Assembly: GCA_020441905.1 (NCBI GenBank)
Contig: JAGRLG010000010.1
Coordinates: forward strand, 1 to 43,416
Source of the DNA: Rhodobiaceae bacterium
GTDB lineage: Bacteria; Pseudomonadota; Alphaproteobacteria; Rhizobiales; NORP267
Length of the DNA stretch: 43,416 nt
Direction of reading: 5' to 3'
Below, piece by piece: positions 8,695 to 16,358 of this stretch. A program made the translations under genes and the position numbers. Position 1 is the first letter of the stretch, and every line of letters begins with the position of its first letter. The notes beneath the pieces were generated by a model, which was given only the letters and a program-made list of their open reading frames with translations, had not been told where the DNA came from and did no database searches.

Positions 8695-8719
8695 GGCCCG
8701 GCTGCCAGTCAGCCGGGCC
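8695..8719 (+). terminator. hairpin between flgE and flgK
   Basis: GGCCCGGCTG-CCAGT-CAGCCGGGCC forms a perfect 10-bp stem with a 5-base loop 65 bp after the flgE stop. No T-run follows, so it could attenuate rather than terminate, or protect the abundant flgE message from 3' decay. No separate sigma-54 site was found for flgK, so some read-through is expected. Confidence 0.5.
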
Positions 8720-8742
8720 CGTGACGCCGGAAAGGACGGATC

Positions 8743-10614
8743 ATGGGTATCAGTGGAGTGATGTCGGCGGCACTTTCCGGCCTGCGGGTAACCGAGCAGG
8801 GCCTGGAGCTTGTCGCCCGCAATATCGCCAACGTCGATACGCCGGGCTATACGCGCAAGACGCTGGCGCGCGAAAGCATCATTTCCGGCGACAGCTCGTC
8901 CGGGGTGCGCGCCGCTGCCGTCACCCGGGAGTTGAGCGCCACCATCCAGCGTGAGCTGCGCGGCGCGACATCCGCCGCCAGCCAGGCCGATATCATCGCC
9001 CGGGCCCTGTCCCAGCTCGACTACCTGTTCGGCGAACCGGGCGGCGCGACCGCGCTCGATACCCTTTTCAACGAGTTTTCCCAGTCGCTTCAGGCCCTGA
9101 CATCGGCGCCCGAATCGGCCTCGACCCGTCAGGACGTGGTGGTCGCCGGCCAGACGCTGGCGCAGCAACTCAACTATCTCTCCGAGCAGGTGCAGAGGCT
9201 GCGCACGGAAGCGGATCGCGGCCTTGCCGAGTCGGTGGTCCAGGCCAACGAGGCGCTGGCCCAGATCGAGAAGTTCTCCACCCAGATCAACGAACATACC
9301 GCCAATGGAGTGGTTCCCGCCGACCTGCTCGACCAGCGCGACTTGCAGATCGACCGGCTGGCGAGCCTGCTGGATATCGATGTCGTCAACCGCCATGGCG
9401 GGCAGATTTCGATCTTCACCAAGAGTGGCGTGTCGCTCTATGACGGCAAGGCGGCAACGCTGTCTTTCGACGAGCGCGGGGCGCTGAGCCCGGATACCTT
9501 CTACAGCACCGATCCGGCGCTGCGCACGGTGGGCACGATCACGGTGAATTCGCCGCTGAGCGGAAATGCCGTCGACCTGTTGCAGCCGGGTGTGGTGCGG
9601 TCCGGAACGATTGCCGGGCAGGCGGCCCTGCGCGACACCATTCTGGTGCAGGCGCAAAACCAGCTTGACGAGATTGCCGCCGCCCTGGCCTCCGCCTTTT
9701 CGTCGCGCGAAGTCGCGGGCCAGGCGGCGGCAGTTGGCGCCCAGACCGGTTTCGATATCGACCTCAACGACCTGAAAGCCGGTAACAGCTTTTCGATTAC
9801 CACCACCGTTTCGGGCACGCCGACCACCTTCACCTTTATCCGGGTCGACGATCCGGCGACATTGCCGCTGAGCAACGCGCAGACGCCCAACCCCAACGAC
9901 ACCGTGGTCGGCATCGACTTTTCCGGCGGATTTGCCGCCGCGGTGGCGGCCATCAACACCGCGCTCGGCGTCAATGTCACGGCGTCCGACGCCGGAGGCG
10001 GCGTTCTGCGGGTCCTCGACGATGGCGCCGCCGGGCTGTCGGATGTCAACTCGGCCAGCGCCACGGTCACCGAGACGGGCCTGGCCTCGGGCAATCTCGA
10101 ACTGCCCTTCTTCACCGATAGCGGGCGGGTGCCTTCCGACTATACCGGCAGCCTCGACGGCAGCCCGCAGAAGCGCGGCTATGCCGGGCGCATCAGCTTC
10201 AACACCACGCTTGCCGGCGATCCCTCGGGGCTGGTCGCCTATTCAGGCTCGCCGGCCACCGCGTCCGGCGATCCGGCGCGGCCATTCTTCCTGCTCGACC
10301 GCCTGAACGCGAGCAGCACCAGCTTTTCGCCGTCGACGGGGATAGGCGCCGCGACATCGCCCTTCACCGGCAGCATCGGCGACTATCTGCAAAGGGTGGT
10401 CGGATTCCAGGGCGAACAGAGCGCCAGGGCGGAGCGCGACGTATCCTCCAAGGAACTGATCCGCGACTCGTTGTCCAGCCGTTTCCAGGACAGCGCCGGT
10501 GTCAATATCGACCAGGAACTGTCCGATCTCCTGGTGCTCCAGAATGCCTATGCCGCCAATGCCCGCGTGCTTGCCGCGGTCGATGAACTCATCAAAACCC
10601 TGCTCAACCTTTAG
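8743..10614 (+). CDS. flgK: flagellar hook-associated protein 1, FlgK
   Basis: A 623-residue protein. The N-terminus (MGISGVMSAALSGLRVTEQGLELVARNIANVDTPGYTRK in position 1-39) is the FlgK rod/hook signature. The C-terminal SDLLVLQNAYAANARVL, then DELIKTLLNL, is the matching C-terminal D0 helix. The central region (about 320-560) is Thr/Ser/Gly-rich and is the exposed domain. FlgK forms the first junction layer between hook and filament. The ATG at 8743 is preceded by GAAAGGA. The gene ends 8 bp before flgL, so the two are cotranscribed. Confidence 0.95.
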   Translation: MGISGVMSAALSGLRVTEQGLELVARNIANVDTPGYTRKTLARESIISGDSSSGVRAAAVTRELSATIQRELRGATSAASQADIIARALSQLDYLFGEPGGATALDTLFNEFSQSLQALTSAPESASTRQDVVVAGQTLAQQLNYLSEQVQRLRTEADRGLAESVVQANEALAQIEKFSTQINEHTANGVVPADLLDQRDLQIDRLASLLDIDVVNRHGGQISIFTKSGVSLYDGKAATLSFDERGALSPDTFYSTDPALRTVGTITVNSPLSGNAVDLLQPGVVRSGTIAGQAALRDTILVQAQNQLDEIAAALASAFSSREVAGQAAAVGAQTGFDIDLNDLKAGNSFSITTTVSGTPTTFTFIRVDDPATLPLSNAQTPNPNDTVVGIDFSGGFAAAVAAINTALGVNVTASDAGGGVLRVLDDGAAGLSDVNSASATVTETGLASGNLELPFFTDSGRVPSDYTGSLDGSPQKRGYAGRISFNTTLAGDPSGLVAYSGSPATASGDPARPFFLLDRLNASSTSFSPSTGIGAATSPFTGSIGDYLQRVVGFQGEQSARAERDVSSKELIRDSLSSRFQDSAGVNIDQELSDLLVLQNAYAANARVLAAVDELIKTLLNL

Positions 10615-10622
10615 GCCGCATC

Positions 10623-12131
10623 ATGGCAATCTCGTCGCTGACAAATACATCCTCGCTTCTGAGCACCCTGATACAGGGCCGCAAGGACATGGACCTGTTG
10701 CAGCGACAGCTGACGACCGGCAAGCGCGCCGACAGCTATGGCGGGCTGGATACCGCCGCGCGGGTATCGGTCCTGTCGCTGCGCGCCGAGACGTCGGCCA
10801 TTGCCGGTTATCAGACCGTTATCCGCGACGCTTCGCTGCGCATCGAGATCGCCGAGCAGACCCTGGGCCGTTTCGACGATATCGCCCATCAGTTCAAGGG
10901 CGATTCTTTCATGGACCCGTTCGATCTCGTCGACGGCCAGCGCACCGCCTTGCAGAAGAATGCGGCAACGACGTTCGAGGAAGTGGTCGGCTTGCTCAAT
11001 CAGGATATCAATGGCCGCCAGCTCTTTGGCGGCCGCCAGACCGATACGCCGCCCGCCGTTTCCGCCAAGCTCATGCTCCAGGGCGATGGAACCAGGGCGG
11101 GGCTGACGCAAATGATCGACGAACGCCGGCAGGCGGATCTGGGCGCCTCGGGGCTGGGGCGCCTGGCCATTTCGGCGCCCGCCGCCGCCACGGTGCGGCT
11201 GGAGGAAACGGTTGCCGGCATGCCCTTCGGCTTCCAGATTGCAGGGGCGACGGCCGAGCCGTCCGGCGTGACGCTGACCGGGCCGGCCGGCGCGCCAAAG
11301 GTGCTGGATGTCGGCTTTTCGGCCACCTTGCCCCAGGCCGGCGAGAAGATCCGCGTGCTGCTCGACCTGCCCGACGGCAGCCAGGAATGGCTGGAACTCA
11401 AGGCCACCAATTCGGCGACCCCGGCAGCCGGCGAATTCACCATTGGCGCCGATGCGGCGACAACGGCGGCGAATTTCCAGACCGCCTTGCAGAGCGGGGT
11501 TTCGAAGCTCGCTTCGACCTCGCTGACGGCGGCTTCGGCCATCAAGGCTTCGCAGGAGTTCTTCGCCGGTTCGCCGTCGTCGCCGCCGCTGCGCGTATCC
11601 GGGCCGCCTTTCGACAGCGCTACCGCCCAGGCCGCCGGCACCGCCGCCAATACCGTGATCTGGTATCAGGGCGATGACGGCGCCACGCCCGCGCGCCAGA
11701 CCGCGCTGGCCAAGATCGACGACTCGCTGGTGGTCGGCTACGGCATGCGCGCCAATGAATCGGCGATCACCAATCTTCTCGGCAAACTCGCCGCGCTGGC
11801 GAGCATGACGTTTTCGGCGTCCGACACCAATGCCGCCGATCGCTACCACGCGCTGGGCCAGCGGGTCGGCCGCGCGCTCGATTATCCCGCAGGGGTCCAG
11901 AGCATCTCCGACATGCGGTCCGAGCTGGCCGGCGCCCATAAGGCGATGGAAAACGCCGCTACGCGGCACATGACCAGTTCTTCCCTGCTGGAGGGCCTGA
12001 TCGGCAACCAGGAACAGGTGTCGGCGGAAGAAGTCTCGGTCAAGCTGCTTGCCCTGCAAACCCGCCTCCAGGCCACCATGGAAACGACGGCGCTGCTGTC
12101 CAATCTGTCGCTGGTGAACTTCCTCAGATAG
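10623..12131 (+). CDS. flgL: flagellar hook-associated protein 3, FlgL
   Basis: A 502-residue flagellin-like protein. The N-terminal D0/D1 helices (SSLLSTLIQGRKDMDLLQRQLTTGKRADSYGG) and the C-terminal helices (SSSLLEGLIGNQEQVSAEEVSVKLLALQTRLQATMETT) are those of FlgL. It is longer than enterobacterial FlgL (about 317 residues) because of a large central domain. It forms the second hook-filament junction layer. The start lies 8 bp after the flgK stop, with only a weak ribosome site, so translational coupling is likely. It is the last gene of the flgE-flgK-flgL run; the next genes converge from the minus strand. Confidence 0.92.
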   Translation: MAISSLTNTSSLLSTLIQGRKDMDLLQRQLTTGKRADSYGGLDTAARVSVLSLRAETSAIAGYQTVIRDASLRIEIAEQTLGRFDDIAHQFKGDSFMDPFDLVDGQRTALQKNAATTFEEVVGLLNQDINGRQLFGGRQTDTPPAVSAKLMLQGDGTRAGLTQMIDERRQADLGASGLGRLAISAPAAATVRLEETVAGMPFGFQIAGATAEPSGVTLTGPAGAPKVLDVGFSATLPQAGEKIRVLLDLPDGSQEWLELKATNSATPAAGEFTIGADAATTAANFQTALQSGVSKLASTSLTAASAIKASQEFFAGSPSSPPLRVSGPPFDSATAQAAGTAANTVIWYQGDDGATPARQTALAKIDDSLVVGYGMRANESAITNLLGKLAALASMTFSASDTNAADRYHALGQRVGRALDYPAGVQSISDMRSELAGAHKAMENAATRHMTSSSLLEGLIGNQEQVSAEEVSVKLLALQTRLQATMETTALLSNLSLVNFLR

Positions 12132-12138
12132 CTGGGCC

Positions 12139-12157
12139 GGCACCGCTCCGTGGTGCC
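12139..12157. terminator. weak hairpin after flgL
   Basis: GGCACC-GCTCCGT-GGTGCC, a 6-bp stem with a 7-base loop, lies 8-26 bp after the flgL stop. It is followed by TAATTCT rather than a proper T-run. The 199-bp convergent gap between flgL and flaF holds nothing else I can name. Confidence 0.35.
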
Positions 12158-12330
12158 TAATTCTGCAGCCGGTCCCTTCACGCCGATGCGCCGTCGTCCC
12201 GGCGCGCCGTCATCAGTCAGGCGCGGACCGAAATCCACAGGCGAACGGCGCCGGCACGAGGCCGCTGCATGCACCTGACCTGCGCCAGGATGCGGGGATA
12301 GCTGGATCTATCCTATATCGTCCGCTTGGG

Positions 12331-12696
12331 TCAGTTGTTGGCGTTGAGGCCGGCCGCCAGCTCGCGATTGATTGTGATCAGGATATCGAGCTTCTTGGGG
12401 TCCGGGCTCATCTGAACGTCGAGCGTGCGGTCGAAGATGAAAAGGCCGAGATTGGCGATATTCTGCTTGATCGGATTGGGCAGGGGGTTTTCCGCCCTGG
12501 TCGCGGAACTGACCAGCACCGTCCACAATTTGCGATTGTAATAGAGGGCGTCGTAGAGCTGGCGTGCGCTATGCCCGCCGGAATCGCGCACCGACTGGAG
12601 GCGCGAGGCGGCCTTGACCAGCAATCCGGCTTCCAGCTCGCGGGGGCTAACCGTCGCCTGGGCTGTCTTGGCGTAAGCTTGTGCTGCGTGATGCAT
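12331..12696 (-). CDS. flaF: flagellar biosynthesis regulator FlaF
   Basis: A 121-residue protein matching FlaF: an N-terminal YAKTAQATVSPRELEAGLL, then the conserved LYDALYYNRKLWTVL and NLGLFIFDRTLDV blocks. In Caulobacter FlaF promotes flagellin synthesis and secretion and works opposite FlbT, which represses flagellin translation. The start overlaps the end of flbT by 50 bp in another frame, so translation of the two is almost certainly coupled and their stoichiometry fixed. It is the last gene of the minus-strand flagellin region. Confidence 0.93.
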   Translation of the reverse strand: MHHAAQAYAKTAQATVSPRELEAGLLVKAASRLQSVRDSGGHSARQLYDALYYNRKLWTVLVSSATRAENPLPNPIKQNIANLGLFIFDRTLDVQMSPDPKKLDILITINRELAAGLNANN

Positions 12697-13072
12697 TCCC
12701 TATCAGTTCCCCCTCGTAGGCGATCAAGGCTTTTGCCTCTTTCAGAGCTTTGTAAAGGGAACCGGTTAATATCCTGTTATTAACCTTTTCAACCAGCGGC
12801 ATCATGCTGGGCGCGGCGAGCATCAGTTCCTTGATAAGGCGGAAATAGGTCTCGTGATGGACCTTGGGGTCCTTGTCCAGATACATCATCTGGACGGCGA
12901 GATAGACCTTCCTGGCCGGGGTGTCGGCAGTTTCTGGGGTGAGGATGTCCTTTTCGCGCAGGATCGGCACATTGCCCTGGATATAGAGCCGAGTGCGCTG
13001 GTCATCATTGGTGATGACGCAGTCGCCAAGGATCATCTTCTCCCCGGGTTTGAGTTCGACCTTCAGCGCCAT
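12647..13072 (-). CDS. flbT: flagellin mRNA regulator FlbT
   Basis: A 141-residue protein with FlbT family blocks: LKPGEKMILGDCVITNDD at the start, LYIQGNVPILREKDIL, and VYLAVQMMYLDKDPKVHHETYFRLIKELMLAAPS in the middle. In Caulobacter FlbT binds the 5' leader of flagellin mRNA and blocks its translation and stability until the hook is complete. The gene lies on the same strand as the flagellins, but a triple terminator separates it from the nearest one, and I found no clear promoter of its own in the 289-bp gap. It overlaps flaF by 50 bp. Confidence 0.93.
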   Translation of the reverse strand: MALKVELKPGEKMILGDCVITNDDQRTRLYIQGNVPILREKDILTPETADTPARKVYLAVQMMYLDKDPKVHHETYFRLIKELMLAAPSMMPLVEKVNNRILTGSLYKALKEAKALIAYEGELIGNASRSTSLRQDSPGDG

Positions 13073-13095
13073 GAGTGACTTTTCCCCCGCATTGC

Positions 13096-13126
13096 CAGCG
13101 AATCGCGGGGCCAGCGAATCGCGGGC
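13096..13126. repeat. short direct repeat upstream of flbT
   Basis: CAGCGAATCGCGGG occurs twice within about 30 bp (near 13096 and 13112) just before flbT on its coding side. A related GAATCGCGGGCCG occurs at about 23297, downstream of dksA. The repeat is small and of unknown meaning. Confidence 0.4.
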
Positions 13127-13226
13127 CGATCATAGCATCGCGGCGCCGCACCATGGCCCCTAATCAGCGCGCCAGGCCCTGCCGCGGGAAAGGGCGAGGG
13201 CGCGCGCGCCAGGGGCAGAGGAAGCT

Positions 13227-13330
13227 GGCGGGGCCGAAGCCCCGCCTGCCAGGAGGGCAAAGGAAAACGGCGGGGCCGAAGCCCCGCCTGCCAGGAGGGC
13301 AAAGGAAAACGGCGGGGCCGAAGCCCCGCC
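13227..13330 (-). terminator. three tandem intrinsic terminators after flagellin gene 1
   Basis: Three identical 20-base hairpins lie at 13227-13246, 13269-13288 and 13311-13330. On the minus strand each reads GGCGGGGC-TTCG-GCCCCGCC, an 8-bp stem capped by the extra-stable cUUCGg tetraloop, and the first two are followed by GTTTTCCTTTG. The period is exactly 42 bp, and the 22-bp spacers are identical. They sit 32 bp after the flagellin stop and 155 bp before the flbT start, so they should limit read-through from flagellin into flbT-flaF. Confidence 0.85.
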
Positions 13331-13361
13331 GTTTGGCGTTCGATGTTCGCTTGATGCGATA

Positions 13362-14489
13362 TCAGAACAGGCGCAGCACGTTCTGGTCTGCCTGCGAGGC
13401 CATCGACAGGGCCGTCGAAGACAGCTGCTGGCGGGTCTGCAGGGCCAAGAGGTTGGCGCCTTCCTCGTTGGTGTCGGCCAGGGTCAGGTTGGCCGCACCG
13501 GTCTCCAGGGTGTTGATCAGGTTCTTGGTGAAGTCCTGACGCACTTCCACGACCGACAGGTTCGAACCGAAGGTCGAAGCCTGCTGGCGCAGTGTGGAGA
13601 TTGCCGAATCCAGACCGGTCAGCGCCGCCTGGACATTGACATTGGCCTGGAAGCCATTGGTGCCGATGGAGCTGATGGACAGGCCGGCGGAGTCGAAGTT
13701 GACACCGGTGATCGACAGCGAGCTGGAGCCGTCTTCGTTGAAGATGACGGTCAGGCTGTCGCCGCTGAGCAGATTGTTGCCGTTGAAGCTGGAATCGCCG
13801 GCGAGCTGGTCAATCTGAGTGCGGATGGCATTGAACTCGGTCGCCAGCTGGTTGCGGGCGGAACTCACCGAGCCGGTAGTGGTGGCGGCGGTGAGGCCGA
13901 GGGCCGCCAGCGGGGAGTTGGTGCCTTCGGCGAGGGTCAGATTTTCGCCGTTGGTGGCTTCGATCCGCAGCTTGCCGTCGACGATTGTAGCCGAGACGTT
14001 GGCAACGGCATTCAGGTTATCCCTGACGTCGGTGATGGTCTCGGTGTCGGCGATGGTGATGGTAACGGCGGAGGCCGAGCCAACCTTGACGGTGAAGGTG
14101 TCGCCGTCGGTGATGGTGGTGTTGGCGCCAAGATCGCCGGTGGCCGAATGATCGACGGTCGAATTCACGACAGCCGTGGTCGAGGTGGCCTGGAGGGCCT
14201 GGCGGGCGGTTGCCTGCGCGGATTCGACCAGCTTGGTGATGGCGGAAATACCCTCGTCGGCCGCCTTGATCGTCTGCACAGCAAGGCCAACGGAGTCGAG
14301 CAGGCGATTGAGGTCGCCGGCGCGGCTGTTCAGCGAAGCTGCGGTGAAGAAGGAGGAGGGATCGTCGAGGGCGCTGTTGACCTTCTGGCCAGTGGCGAGA
14401 CGTTCCTGCGTCTGGCCCAGCAGGCTCGCGGTCTTCTGCAGCGACAGAAGGTTGTTGCGAACCGCGCTGGAAAGCGTGATTTCTGACAT
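13362..14489 (-). CDS. flagellin 1 of 4
   Basis: A 375-residue flagellin. The N-terminal D0/D1 (MSEITLSSAVRNNLLSLQKT, then LATGQKVNSALDDPSSFFTA) and the C-terminal D1/D0 (LRQQASTFGSNLSVVEVRQ, then QQLSSTALSMASQADQNVL) are complete. The middle (about 105-215) is a compact beta-rich domain with a flagellin_IN-like DTFTVKVGSASAVTITIAD segment. The start at 14489 matches the other flagellins and follows AAAAGGAA. It is monomeric building material for the filament, exported by the type III system. The gene has its own CtrA-like box and triple terminator. Its ends are nearly identical to flagellin 2, while its middle is nearly identical to flagellin 4. Confidence 0.95.
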   Translation of the reverse strand: MSEITLSSAVRNNLLSLQKTASLLGQTQERLATGQKVNSALDDPSSFFTAASLNSRAGDLNRLLDSVGLAVQTIKAADEGISAITKLVESAQATARQALQATSTTAVVNSTVDHSATGDLGANTTITDGDTFTVKVGSASAVTITIADTETITDVRDNLNAVANVSATIVDGKLRIEATNGENLTLAEGTNSPLAALGLTAATTTGSVSSARNQLATEFNAIRTQIDQLAGDSSFNGNNLLSGDSLTVIFNEDGSSSLSITGVNFDSAGLSISSIGTNGFQANVNVQAALTGLDSAISTLRQQASTFGSNLSVVEVRQDFTKNLINTLETGAANLTLADTNEEGANLLALQTRQQLSSTALSMASQADQNVLRLF

Positions 14490-14498
14490 CCAATATAT

Positions 14499-14514
14499 TC
14501 CTTTTCTAGGATCA
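14499..14514 (-). promoter_or_regulatory. conserved flagellin leader motif, copy 1
   Basis: On the minus strand GATCCTAGAAAAGGAA covers the Shine-Dalgarno region of flagellin 1. Related sequences precede flagellin 2 (GATCCCAGAAGAGGA, 16171-16185), flagellin 4 (ACCCTAGAAAGGGA, 18900-18913) and, degenerately, flagellin 3 (ATTAGAAAGCA, 17500-17510). It is a plausible target for translational control by FlbT. Confidence 0.4.
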
Positions 14515-14567
14515 ATAATAAAATCAGCGTCCCATTCAGGACACACTGGCACTTTGCCGGTTTGAGA

Positions 14568-14582
14568 CTAACAGCTGGTTAA
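14568..14582 (-). promoter_or_regulatory. candidate CtrA box of flagellin 1
   Basis: On the minus strand TTAA-CCAGCTG-TTAG matches 7 of 8 defined bases of TTAA-N7-TTAA. It lies 78 bp upstream of the ATG. Nine bases further towards the gene is GGCA-AAG-TGCC (14548-14558), a shortened relative of the ftr-like palindrome. Confidence 0.65.
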
Positions 14583-14653
14583 CACATGAAATAAAATGCC
14601 GGATTTCCGCGACAAGCCGGCATGAACGCCACTTCTTGCCCAGACAAAGCAAA

Positions 14654-14679
14654 GGCGGCGGGGCTTTGGCCCCGCCGCC
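14654..14679 (-). terminator. intrinsic terminator of flagellin 2
   Basis: GGCGGCGGGG (14654-14663) pairs with CCCCGCCGCC (14670-14679) around a 6-base loop. On the minus strand TTTGCTTTGT follows. It begins 23 bp after the stop of flagellin 2. Confidence 0.85.
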
Positions 14680-14702
14680 TAGCAATTTTTTGCTTTTCCA
14701 GC

Positions 14703-16160
14703 TTAGAACAGCCGCAATACGTTCTGGTCCGCCTGGGAGGCCAAAGACAGGGCCACCGAGGACAACTGCTGGCGGGTCTGAAGAGCCAGCAGGTTGGCGC
14801 CTTCCTCATTGGTATCAGCCAAGGTGAGGTTGGCGGCGCCGGTTTCCAGGGTGTTGATCAGGTTCTTGGTGAAGTCCTGACGCACTTCCACCACCGACAG
14901 GTTCGAACCGAAGGTCGAAGCCTGCTGGCGCAGGGTGGCGATGGCGGTATCCAGCTCGGAGAGCGAGGCGTTGATCGAACCGTTGCTCTGGAAGCCGTTG
15001 CTCGCGACCTGCGTAATGGCAAGACCGGACGAGTTGAAGGTCACGCCGGTGATCGACAGCGAGCTTGAGCCGTCTTCGTTGAAGATGACGGTCAGGCTGT
15101 CGCCGTTCAGCAGGTTGTTGCCATTGAAGCTGGCGTCGGCCGCCAACTGGTCGATCTGGCTCCGGATGGCGTTGAACTGCGTCTCCAGCGCCGTACGTGC
15201 GGAGCTGGCAGCGGTCACGCCAGGGTCGGTGCGTCCGGCGGTGAGGCCAAGGCCGGTGAGGACCGAGGAGGTGCCGGAAATGGTGACCCAGTCGGTGGAC
15301 GCGGTGGCCGTTGCGGTCAACTGGTTGGACCCGTTGATCGACAGCGTGCCGCCGGTGAGCCCGGACAGGGCCGCGGTGAGTTCGGCGCGGGTGTTGACCT
15401 GGCTGCTGGCATCCGTTGCGCCAAAGGTGATGGTCTTGGACGCGCCGGAGCCGATCTGGAAGGTCACCGTGCCGGACAAGGAGCCAAGGGTGGCGTTGGT
15501 CGGCTCGACCGTGCCGGTGGCAAGGCCGAGTTCGGCCTCGAGTGCCGCCGCGCCACCGCCGCTATAGGAGATGACGAGATCGGTCGTGTTGTTGCCGGCA
15601 TCCACCTTCAGATCACCGGTTACCACCGTGCTCGACACGTTGGTGATGGCGTCGATGGCATCCTTGACGTTCTGCAACGTCGTGGTGCCGCCGGTGACAA
15701 CGATGTCGGTGCCATTGACCGTCAGGGTACCCGAGGCAGTCACCGTGTTGGACAGTGTGCCCCAATCGGCGGTGCCGCTGCTGGTCGTTGTCGCGGCAAC
15801 GTCGCTGGCGATCGCCTGGCTGCCCGAGACAGTGGCGGCGGTCAGCGTGCCGGTCGCCGCCTGCAGGGCCTGACGGGCCGTTGCCTGCGCCGATTCGACG
15901 AGCTTGGTGATGGCGGAAATGCCTTCATCCGCGGCGCGGATGGTCTGCACCGCGAGGCCAACAGAATCGAGCAGGCGATTGAGATCGCCGGCACGGCTGT
16001 TGAGCGAGGCTGCGGTGAAGAAGGACGAAGGGTCGTCAAGGGCGCTATTGACCTTTAGACCCGTGGCCAGACGCTCCTGCGTCTTGCCTAGCAGGCTGGC
16101 GGTTTTCTGTAACGACAACAGGTTGTTACGTACCGCGCTGGATAGCGTGATTTCTGACAT
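14703..16160 (-). CDS. flagellin 2 of 4 (long form)
   Basis: A 485-residue flagellin, about 110 residues longer than its three neighbours. The D0/D1 ends are nearly identical to flagellin 1. The central domain (about 103-325) is unrelated to that of flagellin 1 and appears to be two consecutive modules with the same plan: a Gly/Thr beta segment, a helix, then a terminal GLTAG-like turn (compare ELGLATGTVEP and GLGLTAGRTDP). This would give a bulkier filament surface. The start at 16160 follows AGAGGA. It has its own CtrA-like box at 16243-16257 and its own terminator, so it is likely monocistronic. Confidence 0.95.
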   Translation of the reverse strand: MSEITLSSAVRNNLLSLQKTASLLGKTQERLATGLKVNSALDDPSSFFTAASLNSRAGDLNRLLDSVGLAVQTIRAADEGISAITKLVESAQATARQALQAATGTLTAATVSGSQAIASDVAATTTSSGTADWGTLSNTVTASGTLTVNGTDIVVTGGTTTLQNVKDAIDAITNVSSTVVTGDLKVDAGNNTTDLVISYSGGGAAALEAELGLATGTVEPTNATLGSLSGTVTFQIGSGASKTITFGATDASSQVNTRAELTAALSGLTGGTLSINGSNQLTATATASTDWVTISGTSSVLTGLGLTAGRTDPGVTAASSARTALETQFNAIRSQIDQLAADASFNGNNLLNGDSLTVIFNEDGSSSLSITGVTFNSSGLAITQVASNGFQSNGSINASLSELDTAIATLRQQASTFGSNLSVVEVRQDFTKNLINTLETGAANLTLADTNEEGANLLALQTRQQLSSVALSLASQADQNVLRLF

Positions 16161-16242
16161 TTAGCTGCAATCCTCTTCTGGGATCATGAAACGCAAACGT
16201 TTTTACACCCATTCAGGGCAGGGTCATTGTCTCAGGGCGCGG

Positions 16243-16257
16243 CTAACAAGGCGTTAA
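16243..16257 (-). promoter_or_regulatory. candidate CtrA box of flagellin 2
   Basis: On the minus strand TTAA-CGCCTTG-TTAG matches 7 of 8 defined bases of the CtrA consensus, 82 bp upstream of the ATG. Further towards the gene CCTGAATGGG recurs at the same relative place as before flagellin 1, possibly around the transcription start. Confidence 0.65.
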
Positions 16258-16266
16258 TTGAAAGGC

Positions 16267-16292
16267 AAAAAACGCGCGGAATTTCGCGCGTT
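16267..16292 (-). terminator. intrinsic terminator of flagellin 3
   Basis: AACGCGCG (16271-16278) and CGCGCGTT (16285-16292) form an 8-bp stem around GAATTT. On the minus strand the hairpin runs into a T6 tract (the plus-strand A-run at 16267-16272). It is a textbook rho-independent terminator 66 bp after the stop. Confidence 0.85.
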
Positions 16293-16358
16293 TTGCGGGT
16301 GTCGCGATAGCCATGGAGGTGCGCAGCGCGGCCGGTGCGGCGGCGCGGCGGGCAGGGG

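Noticed and set aside
12766..12780. TTAA-N7-TTAT as a CtrA box
   Set aside because: It lies inside the coding sequence of flbT, far from the start of flaF, and has no promoter context.
13227..13330. Possible mini-CRISPR (three regularly spaced palindromic repeats)
   Set aside because: The spacers are identical to each other, there are no cas genes, and each repeat is a terminator hairpin with a UUCG loop.
14547..14557. TGGCACTTTGC upstream of flagellin 1 as a sigma-54 site
   Set aside because: It is on the strand opposite to the gene, and the two elements are four bases too close.
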